64,000 bases of DNA from Anaerosporobacter mobilis DSM 15930 (GCF_900142955.1 NZ_FRCP01000008.1:227283-291282); one strand, 5' to 3'; numbered from the stretch's first letter, positions 9,572 through 19,588 are shown. Notes: generated from the sequence alone by a model not told the origin. A program made the numbers and translations.

Positions 9572-10389
9572 CTCCTACTACTCTGTATCAATTCTTGTAA
9601 CTGTTCTCTACGATTCGTTGCTGTCATCATCGTTTCACCAATTAAAACCCCATCTACCCCATTTGCAACTAATTCTTTGATATCGTCTGCTGTCTTAATT
9701 CCACTTTCCGATATGAACAATACCTCTTTCGGGACTAAAGCACGCAAGCGAATACTGTTTTGAATATCGACTTGGAAGGTTTTTAAATCTCTATTATTAA
9801 CTCCAATAATTCTCGCTCCTGTTTCTAAGGCACGTTTTACTTCCTCTTCATCATGTGCCTCCACTAACGTAGCCATATTGAGGGAATCCGCTATTTCTCT
9901 ATAGGTTCGTAATTGATCATCGTCTAGTATGGCACAGATTAATAAAATTGCACCTGCTCCTATAGTCTTTGCCTCATAGATCTGATACTCGTCAACCGTA
10001 AAATCCTTTCTTAGTGCTGGTATGGATACATTCTCTGTAATCTCTTTAAGAAATGCGTTATCACCTTGAAAGTAATATGGCTCTGTTAATACCGATATTG
10101 CACTAGCCCCTGCTGCCTCATAATCTTTTGCTATATCCAGATAAGGAAAATCTTCTGCAATGACTCCCTTAGAAGGGGAGGCTTTCTTTGCTTCACAGAT
10201 AAAAGATAATCCTTTCTTCGCAATTGCTTCTTCAAATGGTGTATGTTGTACTTTATTAATACCGTCAGAATCTGAATCTATTTTTACACATTCGATTGCT
10301 CTTTGTTTCATCTCTTCTAGAGATATCCTCTCTTTTTGAGCGGCCACTCGAACCTTCGTCTTCTCTGCTATTTCCTCTAATATATTCAC
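9568..10389 (-). CDS. trpC: Indole-3-glycerol-phosphate synthase
   Basis: 273-residue TIM barrel. FICEAKKASPSKG carries the substrate-binding lysines and serine, ALRKDFTVDEYQIYEA the catalytic Lys, and IIGVNNRDLKTF plus LFISESGI the ring-closure residues. It converts carboxyphenylaminodeoxyribulose phosphate to indole-3-glycerol phosphate. It lies 40 bp after trpD and overlaps trpF; unlike in enterobacteria, trpC and trpF are separate genes. Confidence 0.97.
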   Translation of the reverse strand: MNILEEIAEKTKVRVAAQKERISLEEMKQRAIECVKIDSDSDGINKVQHTPFEEAIAKKGLSFICEAKKASPSKGVIAEDFPYLDIAKDYEAAGASAISVLTEPYYFQGDNAFLKEITENVSIPALRKDFTVDEYQIYEAKTIGAGAILLICAILDDDQLRTYREIADSLNMATLVEAHDEEEVKRALETGARIIGVNNRDLKTFQVDIQNSIRLRALVPKEVLFISESGIKTADDIKELVANGVDGVLIGETMMTATNRREQLQELIQSSRR

Positions 10390-10429
10390 ATGTATCTCCT
10401 CCTTATAAACAAATATGGACTTATGTACT

Positions 10430-11440
10430 CTACTCTGCCTGACTTTTTGCTATGAATCTTTCTAGCTGCTTTTTTGCGGTACCATTAGCAATTGTTTTTC
10501 TTGCAATCTCAATTGCCTCTTCTATCGTCAAGTCGTCCGATGCAACATAAATGGCAGCTCCTGCATTAAGGATAACCGCGTCTGTTTTAGGCCCCTTCAT
10601 ACCATTCAAGATATCAAGTGCAATTTTTGCATTTTCCTTGGGCTCTCCCCCAACTAATTCCGCTTTCTCACAACGTGTAAATCCAAATTGTTCAGGAGTA
10701 ATCTCATATGTTTTGAACCTATCATTTTTGAATTCACATACTTTAGTTGGAGCACTCATAGAGATTTCATCAATACTATCCTCTCCATAAACAACCATTG
10801 CTTTCTTAACACCAAGATTGTGTAATACATGAGCAAGTGGCTCTACTAAATCTTCACTATATACCCCTAGTAGTTGCATACTAGCACCTGCTGGATTTGC
10901 TAAAGGTCCTAACACATTAAATAGCGTTCGTATTCCCATCTCTTTTCTAACCGGACCCACAAACCGCATTGCCGTGTGGTACTTCTGAGCAAATAAGAAA
11001 CAGATGTTTATTTCCTTCAAAAGCTCTGCACTTTTCTCTGGCTCAATATCAATCTTTACACCAAGTGCCTCTAAACAATCTGCCGTACCACATTTACTAG
11101 ATGCCGCACGATTTCCGTGCTTTGCAACTGGTATCCCAGTTGCTGATACTACTATAGATGCCATTGTGGATATATTGAATGTGTTTGATCCATCTCCGCC
11201 CGTTCCCACAATCTCTAATACGTCCATATCGTTCAAGAATCTTTCACAATGCTTCCTCATAACTCTAGCCGCTGCCGTGATTTCGTCAATGGTTTCACCT
11301 TTCATTGCCATTGCTGTTAAGAAGGCTGACTTTTGAGCATCTGTTGCTTGATTAGTCATTATCTCGTTCATGACCGCTTCTGTCATCTCCTGTGTAAGAT
11401 TTTGTTTCTTACTCAAAATTGCAATTGCATCTTTAATCAT
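10430..11440 (-). CDS. trpD: Anthranilate phosphoribosyltransferase
   Basis: 336 residues. The PRPP-binding signature is [20 protein letters not shown], followed by [21 protein letters not shown]. It transfers the phosphoribosyl group from PRPP to anthranilate. It is a single-domain TrpD, not fused to the glutaminase. Upstream is an unusually large 235-bp gap containing a strong inverted repeat; all other trp genes except trpB are within 40 bp of their neighbours. Confidence 0.97.
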   Translation of the reverse strand: MIKDAIAILSKKQNLTQEMTEAVMNEIMTNQATDAQKSAFLTAMAMKGETIDEITAAARVMRKHCERFLNDMDVLEIVGTGGDGSNTFNISTMASIVVSATGIPVAKHGNRAASSKCGTADCLEALGVKIDIEPEKSAELLKEINICFLFAQKYHTAMRFVGPVRKEMGIRTLFNVLGPLANPAGASMQLLGVYSEDLVEPLAHVLHNLGVKKAMVVYGEDSIDEISMSAPTKVCEFKNDRFKTYEITPEQFGFTRCEKAELVGGEPKENAKIALDILNGMKGPKTDAVILNAGAAIYVASDDLTIEEAIEIARKTIANGTAKKQLERFIAKSQAE

Positions 11441-11471
11441 ATAAAATCCCCTTTCTACACTTTGTTGAAGT

Positions 11472-11613
11472 GATTACAAAACTCCCTATGTTTTCAAGCA
11501 TACTTCTTTCTTTGTAATCTATGCACGAAACACACTGCACACCTAAGTGTTTCTTAGCATAGCTTTCAAGACAAGAAGTATGTAGATATACTCGGAAGTT
11601 GAGTTTTGTAATC
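11472..11613. repeat. Long inverted repeat between trpG and trpD (copy D)
   Basis: Outer arms GATTACAAAACTC (11472-11484) and GAGTTTTGTAATC (11601-11613) are perfectly complementary. Inner arms CATACTTCTT / AAGAAGTATG (11499-11508, 11573-11582) and GAAACAC / GTGTTTC (11527-11533, 11547-11553) continue one long cruciform. The outer arm loosely resembles the ends of the repeat near 37749. It could be a MITE-like insertion or a processing or attenuation hairpin inside the trp mRNA. Confidence 0.65.
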
Positions 11614-11675
11614 CCTTATTACACTATGGCTATTTCCATAATTACTATCCTTGTAATCTCTATTGATACTATCTA

Positions 11676-12239
11676 CTATCCCAAAAAATTCTTTATCATC
11701 TGATATCCATCTGGCGTAAGAATGGATTCTGGGTGAAATTGCAAGCCATATATTTCGTAACCTCTATGTTTTACTGCCATAATCTCACCATCGTCTGTCT
11801 TGGCTGTCACTACTAGTTCTTCTGGGATGGTGTCTTTTGTAGCAATTAATGAGTGGTATCTTGCAACTTTAGTATACTCTGATAATCCTTTGAAGATCTT
11901 GCAATCGGTATCTATCTGAACCTCTGACTGTTTTCCATGCATCAGTTGTTTTGCATAGGAAACAGTTGCTCCGAATTCTTGGCAAATTGCTTGATGCCCT
12001 AGACATACTCCAAGTATTGGTACCTTTCCTGCAAAGTATCGTATTGCATTCCTACACACACCAGCATCTTCTGGTCTTCCTGGTCCGGGAGAAATTATAA
12101 TATGTGAGGGATCCATTTCTTTGATTTCTTCTACAGTTTTTTCATCATTTCTAATAACTGTAATGTTCTCATTCATCATTCCTATAAGTTGATATAAGTT
12201 ATAGGAAAAACTATCGTAATTATCAATCAGTACAATCAT
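11676..12239 (-). CDS. trpG: Anthranilate synthase glutamine amidotransferase subunit
   Basis: 187-residue class I glutamine amidotransferase. Nucleophile Cys lies in ILGVCLGHQAI, the oxyanion region is ISPGPGRPEDAG, and the His-x-Glu pair is in GLQFHPESI. It supplies ammonia to TrpE. PabA-type use for folate is possible in organisms with a single copy, but the position 14 bp after trpE and before trpD fixes the tryptophan role. Confidence 0.96.
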   Translation of the reverse strand: MIVLIDNYDSFSYNLYQLIGMMNENITVIRNDEKTVEEIKEMDPSHIIISPGPGRPEDAGVCRNAIRYFAGKVPILGVCLGHQAICQEFGATVSYAKQLMHGKQSEVQIDTDCKIFKGLSEYTKVARYHSLIATKDTIPEELVVTAKTDDGEIMAVKHRGYEIYGLQFHPESILTPDGYQMIKNFLG

Positions 12240-12253
12240 GTTTTCCCTCCCTT

Positions 12254-13711
12254 CTACAGTTCCTGCTGCCCATTCTTCACAGCATTCATTACTGCCTTCG
12301 CTTTATTAATACACTCTTCAAATTCCTTTTTGGGAACACTGTCTGCTACAATTCCAGCTCCTGAACGAACGAATACTTTACCATTCTTCTTATACGCAAT
12401 TCGTATTGCGATGCAGGTATCCATGTTTCCAGTGAAATCAATATATCCGATTGCGCCTCCATAGATACCCCGCTTGTTATTCTCTAGTTCATTGATAATC
12501 TCCATTGCTCGTATCTTTGGCGCTCCGGACAATGTTCCTGCTGGTAATACAGCGTCAATAGCATCAAGACTACATCCATCTTCTTTGATCGTCGATTCTA
12601 CTGTTGAACCAATATGCATGACATGTGAAAACCTTTGAATCTGCATATACTTCTCAACCTTAACACTGCCAAACTTACTAATCTTTCCCAAATCATTACG
12701 TCCTAGATCAACCAACATATTATGTTCTGCAAGTTCCTTTTCATCGGCTAATAACTCTTTCTCTAGTTCCTCATCTTCGGCCTTATCTTTCCCTCTTGGT
12801 CTTGTTCCTGCCAAAGGAAATGTATGTAATATTCCGTTTTCTAACCTCACTAATGTCTCTGGTGATGCCCCTGCCACTTCCATATCGTCACTGCTAAAGT
12901 AAAACATATATGGAGAAGGATTCGTGGTACGTAGCAAACGATAGGTGTTCAGTAAACTACCTTCGAACTTTGCTTCTAGACGGTTCGATAATACCACTTG
13001 AAAGATATCTCCCTCATAGATATACCTCTTTGCTTTAGTAACCATATCGCAATATTCATTCTCTGAGAATAACGGTGTAAACTCCGAAGTAAGCTTACCT
13101 GGATTGTCTATAAGCTGTTCTCCATGCTTAATTAGTTCAACCATCTCATCAATCTCATCGATGCAACGGCTATACTCATTATCCAGATTCTCTGTTCTTG
13201 CATTTGTAATCACAAAAATCTTTTGCTTCACATTGTCAAATGCAATTACCTTATCAAACAACATCAAGTCAACATCCCGAAACTCTTCTTCATCATTAGC
13301 TGTCAGTTTCAACTTCGGTTCCTTGTATTTTGCATAATCATAAGCAAAATATCCAACTAACCCACCTGTAAATGTTGGCATTCCAGCAATCTTTGGGCTT
13401 GTATACTGACGTAAGATTTCTTTGATACAGTCTCCTGGGTTTCCTTTCATTTGCCTAACATCTTTGTCTTTCTTCACAGTTACCACTCCATCGACACAGT
13501 TGATTTCCATCTTAGGATCATAACCAAGATACGTATATCTGCCCCAAATCTCTTGATTCTCAACGCTCTCTAACAGATAGCAATGATGACTCACCTTCTT
13601 CAATGCTCGTAGCACCTCAATTGGAGTCCGAATATCTGATAGAATCTCGGTATGGATTGGAACGACTTGGTACCCTTTTGCAAATTGCTTAGCTTCTGCT
13701 AATGTGATCAT
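12254..13711 (-). CDS. trpE: Anthranilate synthase component I
   Basis: The start is set at the ATG at 13711 because AAGGAGG lies 7 bases upstream; nine further upstream codons stay open. The roughly 485-residue chorismate-binding protein ends with the conserved catalytic core: SPETLVRLENG, AGTRPRGK, DLGRNDLGK, LPAGTLSGAPKIRAMEII and IRIAYKKNGKVFVRSGAGIVADS. The N-terminal LLESVEN motif fits tryptophan feedback inhibition. It makes anthranilate from chorismate with TrpG. First gene of the operon, directly behind the T-box leader. Confidence 0.97.
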   Translation of the reverse strand: MITLAEAKQFAKGYQVVPIHTEILSDIRTPIEVLRALKKVSHHCYLLESVENQEIWGRYTYLGYDPKMEINCVDGVVTVKKDKDVRQMKGNPGDCIKEILRQYTSPKIAGMPTFTGGLVGYFAYDYAKYKEPKLKLTANDEEEFRDVDLMLFDKVIAFDNVKQKIFVITNARTENLDNEYSRCIDEIDEMVELIKHGEQLIDNPGKLTSEFTPLFSENEYCDMVTKAKRYIYEGDIFQVVLSNRLEAKFEGSLLNTYRLLRTTNPSPYMFYFSSDDMEVAGASPETLVRLENGILHTFPLAGTRPRGKDKAEDEELEKELLADEKELAEHNMLVDLGRNDLGKISKFGSVKVEKYMQIQRFSHVMHIGSTVESTIKEDGCSLDAIDAVLPAGTLSGAPKIRAMEIINELENNKRGIYGGAIGYIDFTGNMDTCIAIRIAYKKNGKVFVRSGAGIVADSVPKKEFEECINKAKAVMNAVKNGQQEL

Positions 13712-13811
13712 AGTATTCCTCCTTTTCATGTCTGCCATCTTCGCATGGAGTGGTAATAAGTGTGCAGTATCGCAAGTAAACTTATGATACGCATGAATAT
13801 AAAAATTTGTA

Positions 13812-14105
13812 CAAAAAAACGCCCCTGACTATTACTATAGCAATAGTCAAGGACGGTTATAATTATACTTATACCGCGGTGCCACCTTGATTTATGGTTT
13901 CCCAAACTCTCTGCGAAATACTATCATATTCCCGGCAACTTACGTATGCCCTCACGTCATGGAATACTCGAAGTCCTTACGAACAACTTTGACCATGCCC
14001 TCAGTGGTCCATTTAATGAACGGCATCTCTGTAAGGTTCTCACCCTCCCTCACTCTCTGTAAGCGCATGTATCATTTTTATCTCCACCTCAACGGTTTAA
14101 TCTTA
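13812..14105 (-). promoter_or_regulatory. T-box riboswitch (tRNA-Trp) controlling the trp operon
   Basis: Minus-strand leader of trpE. The T-box sequence AAGGTGGCACCGCGG is at 13888-13874, followed by a terminator (13857-13812) with arms CCGTCCTTGACTATTG and the near-complementary TAATAGTCAGGGGCG, then seven T. The upstream stem I region contains AATGGACC, so a TGG specifier at 14011-14009 reads Trp. Uncharged tRNA-Trp should stabilise the antiterminator and turn on all seven genes. Confidence 0.93.
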
Positions 14106-14226
14106 TGAAATTGTTTTAACTGGTAATTTAATACTATTATACTCATGTGACTAAAAATGTCAATGCTTTTTTTGATTTTTTCTTTATCACAGTAAAGAAT
14201 TAATATTATACAGTATTAATGATCAA

Positions 14227-15054
14227 TTATTCCCTCTGACAATGCTCACAATAATAAATGGTTCCTCCGAGATAGCTTCCCTTACGAAGCTCATAACCGC
14301 ACTTCGTACATGGTGTCCACACTGTCTTCTTACTTAACCAGGTCTGATATCCTCCCTGATTGCCAAGCAAATCTTTCTCTATATCACGTCCGCCTTCCTC
14401 ACACATCTGACGAACGATATCGTAAGTACAAGTGTATAATCTATGAAACTCTTCTTCTGATAAGCTTTCCATATCGCACCTTGGATGCAATCCTGCTTGA
14501 TATAAGATATCTTGTAAGGTTCCGTTTCCTATCCCGGGAAATCTTTGCTCCGTTCCTAAGAATGCCTTTGCAGAAACCTTTTTCCCTTTACTTTGTTCAT
14601 ATACTTGCTTGAAATATTCATACGTAAATGCATCACTTAAAGGTGATACCTTCGCTTTTGACCCAAAATAATAGCCTTCTTTACAAGTTCCTTCTTTGAA
14701 TATTCCAATAAATCCATACATCTGCACCGATACTCCAACTGATGTATCATCGTCAAATAGAATTAAAAGTTGACTCTTTTTAGGAAATTTCTTAGGGTTA
14801 TCATAATATCTTGGATAAGCACCATCTGCAAATGTCACTCTTACATCTTCAAGTTCCAATTCAATAATTCCGCCATAAGAATTTGCTCCAGTTACCTGCT
14901 TTCCCTCTAGAAGTTCCTCAAATGAATCTTTTTCGCCCCAAATCCACGTAAACTTATGGGGTGATTGCAAAACAACCACCTCACTCACAATTTTGTCCTT
15001 AAGTATATCTCTCATCTGCTTTGCGATGTTATAACTTTCTGATAATTCTAACAT
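14227..15054 (-). CDS. Fpg/Nei-family protein without the N-terminal catalytic proline
   Basis: 275 residues, the usual length for formamidopyrimidine-DNA glycosylase. A helix-two-turn-helix region has FLGTEQRFPGIGNGTLQDILYQAGLHP, and a C-terminal zinc finger uses Cys249, 252, 269 and 272. In Fpg/Nei the mature N-terminus is Pro-Glu and the proline is the Schiff-base nucleophile; here the sequence begins MLELSESY, so residue 2 is Leu. Glu3 is kept. It may bind lesions without classical lyase activity or use another residue. It follows the TipAL-type regulator on the same strand by about 50 bp. Confidence 0.8.
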   Translation of the reverse strand: MLELSESYNIAKQMRDILKDKIVSEVVVLQSPHKFTWIWGEKDSFEELLEGKQVTGANSYGGIIELELEDVRVTFADGAYPRYYDNPKKFPKKSQLLILFDDDTSVGVSVQMYGFIGIFKEGTCKEGYYFGSKAKVSPLSDAFTYEYFKQVYEQSKGKKVSAKAFLGTEQRFPGIGNGTLQDILYQAGLHPRCDMESLSEEEFHRLYTCTYDIVRQMCEEGGRDIEKDLLGNQGGYQTWLSKKTVWTPCTKCGYELRKGSYLGGTIYYCEHCQRE

Positions 15055-15102
15055 AAGATACTCCCCTCTGAGATTACAACTTCATTGGCTACATATTACT
15101 CC

Positions 15103-15831
15103 CTAAGCACAATAAATTTCAATTGCTTTTGACATCAATTCAGCTGTTCCCTCTCCATGTTTATCAATATTTTCTCTAAATCTCTCATCACTTACATACA
15201 TATTACCTAATCCTGCTAGGATATCTTTCGTACATTCATAATAATGTGTAGTAATAAAGTTTTGCCATCTAGCAACTAATTCTTGTACTGTTTCATCCTC
15301 TGGTGACAAATCCCTATGCTTTGCAAACTCGCCCATAATACTATCACCGGCTTGTGAGATGGAATTCCAATCTTCCTTAGAATATCCCTTTGTCTTTTTC
15401 TCATACTCTGCATATGCATCGCTATCTCCCCAGCGATTTCTTACTTCCTCTGCATACTGTTTCTTATGATTCTCAATACTCTCCATACTAAATTCCTCAA
15501 AACTCATATCTTGTTGTCCTCCTAATCGTTCTTCTACTAATCGGATTAATCGATCCATACGACTTCGTTTCTCAAGTAACATAGCCTTTTGATTACGTAA
15601 CGCTTCCAACCGATCATAACTAGGATTATTCATGATGTCTTTAATTTCTCTCAATGGAAACTCTAATTCTCTAAAGAATAGAATCTGTTGTAATCGATCT
15701 AAATCTTCCTCATGATAGATGCGATACCCCACCTCTGTTACTTCACTAGGTATTAGCAATCCAATTTGGTCATAGTACTGTAGAGTACGAACGGTTACAC
15801 CGGAAAGCTCAGCTACTTCATGTATCTTCAT
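15103..15831 (-). CDS. MerR-family regulator with TipAS-like ligand domain
   Basis: 242 residues. Residues 1-70 form the MerR winged helix (MKIHEVAELSGVTVRTLQYYDQIGLL), followed by a coiled dimerisation helix to about 115. A helical C-terminal region (about 125-242) resembles TipAS, the domain that binds thiopeptide and other drugs in TipAL, Mta and SkgA. It lies downstream of two ABC exporter genes, suggesting drug-responsive control. Its own promoter has a 19-bp spacer typical of MerR targets, so it is probably autoregulated. Confidence 0.88.
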   Translation of the reverse strand: MKIHEVAELSGVTVRTLQYYDQIGLLIPSEVTEVGYRIYHEEDLDRLQQILFFRELEFPLREIKDIMNNPSYDRLEALRNQKAMLLEKRSRMDRLIRLVEERLGGQQDMSFEEFSMESIENHKKQYAEEVRNRWGDSDAYAEYEKKTKGYSKEDWNSISQAGDSIMGEFAKHRDLSPEDETVQELVARWQNFITTHYYECTKDILAGLGNMYVSDERFRENIDKHGEGTAELMSKAIEIYCA

Positions 15832-15860
15832 CGTGTTGACCTCCTCATTCCTTCTACCTC

Positions 15861-15891
15861 ATGATATACTATAACGTAACGTAAGAGTCAA
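15861..15891 (-). promoter_or_regulatory. MerR-type promoter with 19-bp spacer
   Basis: On the minus strand TTGACT (15891-15886) and TATCAT (15866-15861) are separated by 19 bp, the overlong spacing that MerR activators correct by DNA distortion. The spacer contains the repetitive TTACGTTACGTTA, a plausible operator. It drives the MerR gene starting at 15831. Confidence 0.6.
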
Positions 15892-15897
15892 GGGGTA

Positions 15898-17736
15898 TTA
15901 TGCGATCTCATCCTGATAATAATGCGCTTGTTTCTCAAACATATATGCATACTTACCGTTCAACTTCATCAATTCCTCATGGGTTCCATCTTCGATTATG
16001 GTACCATTCTCAAACATATAGATATGGTCCGCATCCTTTGTCGTAGATAAACGATGCGATATGAATATAACTGCTGCTTCTTTTGCATTGTCCATCATAT
16101 TCTTTGTTAAGGTTGCTTCTGATAATGGATCAAGTGCACTAGATGGCTCATCTAAGATAGCTAACGAGATATCTTTGTTCTTAGCAAACATTCTTGCAAT
16201 GGCAACTTTTTGTGTCTCTCCACCAGACAACATCGTTCCCTCTTCTGCAAATTCCTTGGTCATCTGTGTCTGGATACCATTTGGCAAACGACTAAGTTTC
16301 TTATCAAAATCTGCAAGATGAAGAGCTTCTAACACGATTCGCTCCTGTTCCTTGTGATATTCACCCATCATAACATTCTCTGCAAGGGTTACACCATACA
16401 ATTGGAATTCCTGAAACACAGCCCCGATACTGTCTCGATACTCCTTCGTATTGAATTCGCGTATATCTGTTCCACCATATGTAATCTGTCCTTCTGTTAC
16501 GTCATATAAGCGCATTAATAACTTAACAAATGTTGTCTTACCTGCTCCATTCTCTCCAACAATGGCAATTCTCTGCCCCGGTTTAACTGTCATGGATACG
16601 TGTTTGAGAGTTTCCTCTTCTGCTCCCTCATAACGAAACGAGATATCCTTAATCTCCAAAACCTCCTTCGACGTTGTCAGTTCTTTCGTTCCTTGACTAT
16701 TCTCAATCTGTATCTCATAATCCATAAACCTACGAAAACGTTCTGCAAATTGACCAACCTTTTGGAACTGAACTAGGGCATAATTAATCCCATCTAAGAA
16801 ATTCCTGACAGCTCCCTGCGCGTTGTTCATAGCTGCCACATCACCAAGCGCAATAGTTCTCTTAATCAATGCAAGATATCCAAGATAAAGCGGCACACAT
16901 CCATTGGATAGTATGGTGAAGACACTAATCCAATTAACCAGTGATAGTAGTGCAATCCTAATTCCTATCTTCTTTGCACTCACCTCGATCTCGGTAAGTG
17001 CTCCTTCAAATTGCATACGAAGTGGAGTTTCGATACTTGATAATTTGATTTCTTTTGCATACTCAGGTTGATAAAACACACGTTTTGAATAATCAGCCTT
17101 CCTCATCAGTCGTTTATATTCCATATCATACTGATACTCTAATTCCGTAATACGGAAACGAGTCATCATATTAATTAAAAATCCCACAATTGGAAAGATT
17201 GCTATAATAGGATTAATGGTAAGAATTAAAGTTCCCACCGTTACAATACCAGTAATGATACCAGCCATCTCTGCCGTACACATTACCGTGTTTATAATCA
17301 TTTCATCTGATTGAGAAGCTGCTATAACAAAATCTTCGAAGTATTTCTTCTGATCATAACATAGCAAATCAATATTTGATGCCTTCTTGATAAATTCTCT
17401 TTGTATAATACCAGTTACTCGGACAAATCTAGCTCTAGCCCAGTTTTCTGTAGGACTCTCTAACGCCTGTCCCACGATCATTAAGCCTGTTCCTCCTAAA
17501 ACAAACAATATAGTTTTAAAGAGCGACACATTATGATTAGATAACATCTCTATGAAACATTTTAAAAAGAGAGTACTGTACAAGGCGTAGATGATATATC
17601 CACTTATAATTGCAATATAGATTGTTAATACTACCTTTTTATCAACTTTCCATGCATAGGCGATACTATATCTTACATTGGAAAATAGACGTTTGATTGA
17701 AACCCTCTCTTCTTGTTCCATCTTACTCTTACTCAT
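15898..17736 (-). CDS. ABC exporter, membrane-ATPase half transporter (second of pair)
   Basis: The start is placed at the ATG at 17736, behind GGAGAGGGGGAG, and overlaps the end of the preceding ABC gene by 8 bp; this gives 612 residues. A six-helix membrane domain is followed by a nucleotide-binding domain with Walker A GENGAGKTT, signature LSGGE, D-loop SSALDP and switch FISHR. It should pair with the upstream half-transporter as a heterodimeric type IV exporter for drugs, peptides or lipids. The downstream TipAL-like regulator hints at drug export. Confidence 0.9.
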   Translation of the reverse strand: MSKSKMEQEERVSIKRLFSNVRYSIAYAWKVDKKVVLTIYIAIISGYIIYALYSTLFLKCFIEMLSNHNVSLFKTILFVLGGTGLMIVGQALESPTENWARARFVRVTGIIQREFIKKASNIDLLCYDQKKYFEDFVIAASQSDEMIINTVMCTAEMAGIITGIVTVGTLILTINPIIAIFPIVGFLINMMTRFRITELEYQYDMEYKRLMRKADYSKRVFYQPEYAKEIKLSSIETPLRMQFEGALTEIEVSAKKIGIRIALLSLVNWISVFTILSNGCVPLYLGYLALIKRTIALGDVAAMNNAQGAVRNFLDGINYALVQFQKVGQFAERFRRFMDYEIQIENSQGTKELTTSKEVLEIKDISFRYEGAEEETLKHVSMTVKPGQRIAIVGENGAGKTTFVKLLMRLYDVTEGQITYGGTDIREFNTKEYRDSIGAVFQEFQLYGVTLAENVMMGEYHKEQERIVLEALHLADFDKKLSRLPNGIQTQMTKEFAEEGTMLSGGETQKVAIARMFAKNKDISLAILDEPSSALDPLSEATLTKNMMDNAKEAAVIFISHRLSTTKDADHIYMFENGTIIEDGTHEELMKLNGKYAYMFEKQAHYYQDEIA

Positions 17737-19588
17737 CGAACTCCCCCTCTCCTTCGAATTGTTCCTTGAATTCATCAAGAATATCACTTGAGATCGTTTC
17801 TTTGTACTGCGTTGCTTGTACACGGAACATATTCGCATAGTTTCCGTTTTTCTTCATCAATTCATCATGACTTCCGCATTCCTTGATTTGCCCATGTTCA
17901 AGATAGAAGATTCGGTCTGCAATTCTTGCAGAGGATAAACGATGAGAAATAAAAAACACAGTTTTACCTTTCGATGCATGAAGCATATTATCGTACATAA
18001 GATACTCTGCAATTGGATCAAGGGCACTCGATGGTTCATCTAATATAACAATATCTGGATTCTTAGCAAATACTCTGGCAATCGCAATTTTTTGTGCTTG
18101 GCCACCTGAAGTTACGAAACCATCTGTATCAAATTCTTTGGTAAGCATCGTATCTATACCATTAGGAAGCCTCTTTAATTTATCCCCAAATTGCGCCTTT
18201 TCAAGAGCATCTTTCACTAACTTACGTTCCATCTCGTCCTTTGGCTCTCGCATTAAAACATTGTGAGATAGCGGTAGTGCAAATATCTGTAAATCCTGAA
18301 AGACTGTTCCAAAATGTTGATGAAACTGATCTTGTTGAAACTCCCTAATATCAATTCCATTGATTGTAATTGATCCTTGCTGAATCTCATATAACCCCAT
18401 CAATAGTTTTACAAGGGTTGTCTTGCCCGCGCCATTCTCACCAACCAATGCAATTTTCTCTCCTTGCTTTATATGTAATGATAATCCATTAATTACCGGA
18501 TTTTTGGCACCTGCATAGGTAAACGTAACATCTTTCATATCAATATCACCAAGTGGTTGATCCACGTCACGAGTTCCCACCTGTTGCTCCTTGGATTCAT
18601 ACTCTAAGAAATCTTTGAGATTGTTCATATACATGCAGGACTTCCCAGCTAGATTCATAAACTTAACGGTTTCCTTAACACGCCAACAGATGTATTCAAT
18701 ACTTGAAAGAATTGCTACATAAGCACCTATCTTAGTTGCTCCACTTGTTTTAAGAACAACCGTAACATAGAGATACGCCATAAGAAGTGTCAAGCCAAAA
18801 AACAATGCGGATTGTAAGAAAGAATACCAACTAAGTTTCCGGCTGATTCTTCGATTGATTTCAAATCGATTTTCATAACTTTTTGTATGTTTTCTAAATA
18901 ATAATTTTTTAATATCATAAAGTCTTAACTCACTTGCATATTTCTTTTCATAAAAAACTCTCTTAACATACTCGTTAATTCTTTTATCTCTTGTCTCTTC
19001 TTCTCGTAGTTGATACTGTAACTTATTCAGCCTTCCACCAATCCAGAAGGAAGATAGTACAGGTGGTACCACAAACAGTAACAAGACAGGATCTACTCTG
19101 GCTACCAATCCCAGACCAGCTACTGCCGCTAGAAAACAGCCAATTGCCCAGGTTAAATTCTGCATTCCTTCAATTGCCTTTGACAGACATTCGTCTAATG
19201 CTTTAGAAAAACGATCATAGAAATCAGGTTGCTCATATCTTGCTAGTTCTATTGTTTTTGCCTTCGTTATTACCTTTCGAAAGACATGTCCATATATCTT
19301 CGGTGTTCTCAGTCGTATGTAATATGCATACCCCGCTGATACAAGATGGATTACAATATGTAACCCGCAGAAAATCACCACCATTCTTACTAAGCCCTCA
19401 TAGGATTTCCCTTCCTCGATGGCAGAATAGATATACTGGAGTAGATAGATAAAGAAAAATGTTGCAAACACTTCTTCTGTACAGTTCTTGTAGAATGAAT
19501 ATATTACCGCTCCCTTATCAGCTTCCCATATGGTCCGTAACGTATATTTCATACTACGAATAACACCCATTTTGTTCTGATCCTTCAA
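17729..19588 (-). CDS. ABC exporter, membrane-ATPase half transporter (first of pair)
   Basis: A TTG at 19588 with GAGGGGG upstream is the preferred start; an in-frame ATG at 19612 is possible but lacks such a site. About 619 residues: an N-terminal six-helix membrane domain, then an ATPase with Walker A GENGAGKTT, signature region VTSGGQ (Leu of LSGGQ replaced by Thr), D-loop SSALDP and FISHR. A degenerate signature in one partner is common in heterodimeric exporters with one active site. Its stop overlaps the next ABC gene. Confidence 0.9.
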   Translation of the reverse strand: MKDQNKMGVIRSMKYTLRTIWEADKGAVIYSFYKNCTEEVFATFFFIYLLQYIYSAIEEGKSYEGLVRMVVIFCGLHIVIHLVSAGYAYYIRLRTPKIYGHVFRKVITKAKTIELARYEQPDFYDRFSKALDECLSKAIEGMQNLTWAIGCFLAAVAGLGLVARVDPVLLLFVVPPVLSSFWIGGRLNKLQYQLREEETRDKRINEYVKRVFYEKKYASELRLYDIKKLLFRKHTKSYENRFEINRRISRKLSWYSFLQSALFFGLTLLMAYLYVTVVLKTSGATKIGAYVAILSSIEYICWRVKETVKFMNLAGKSCMYMNNLKDFLEYESKEQQVGTRDVDQPLGDIDMKDVTFTYAGAKNPVINGLSLHIKQGEKIALVGENGAGKTTLVKLLMGLYEIQQGSITINGIDIREFQQDQFHQHFGTVFQDLQIFALPLSHNVLMREPKDEMERKLVKDALEKAQFGDKLKRLPNGIDTMLTKEFDTDGFVTSGGQAQKIAIARVFAKNPDIVILDEPSSALDPIAEYLMYDNMLHASKGKTVFFISHRLSSARIADRIFYLEHGQIKECGSHDELMKKNGNYANMFRVQATQYKETISSDILDEFKEQFEGEGEFDE

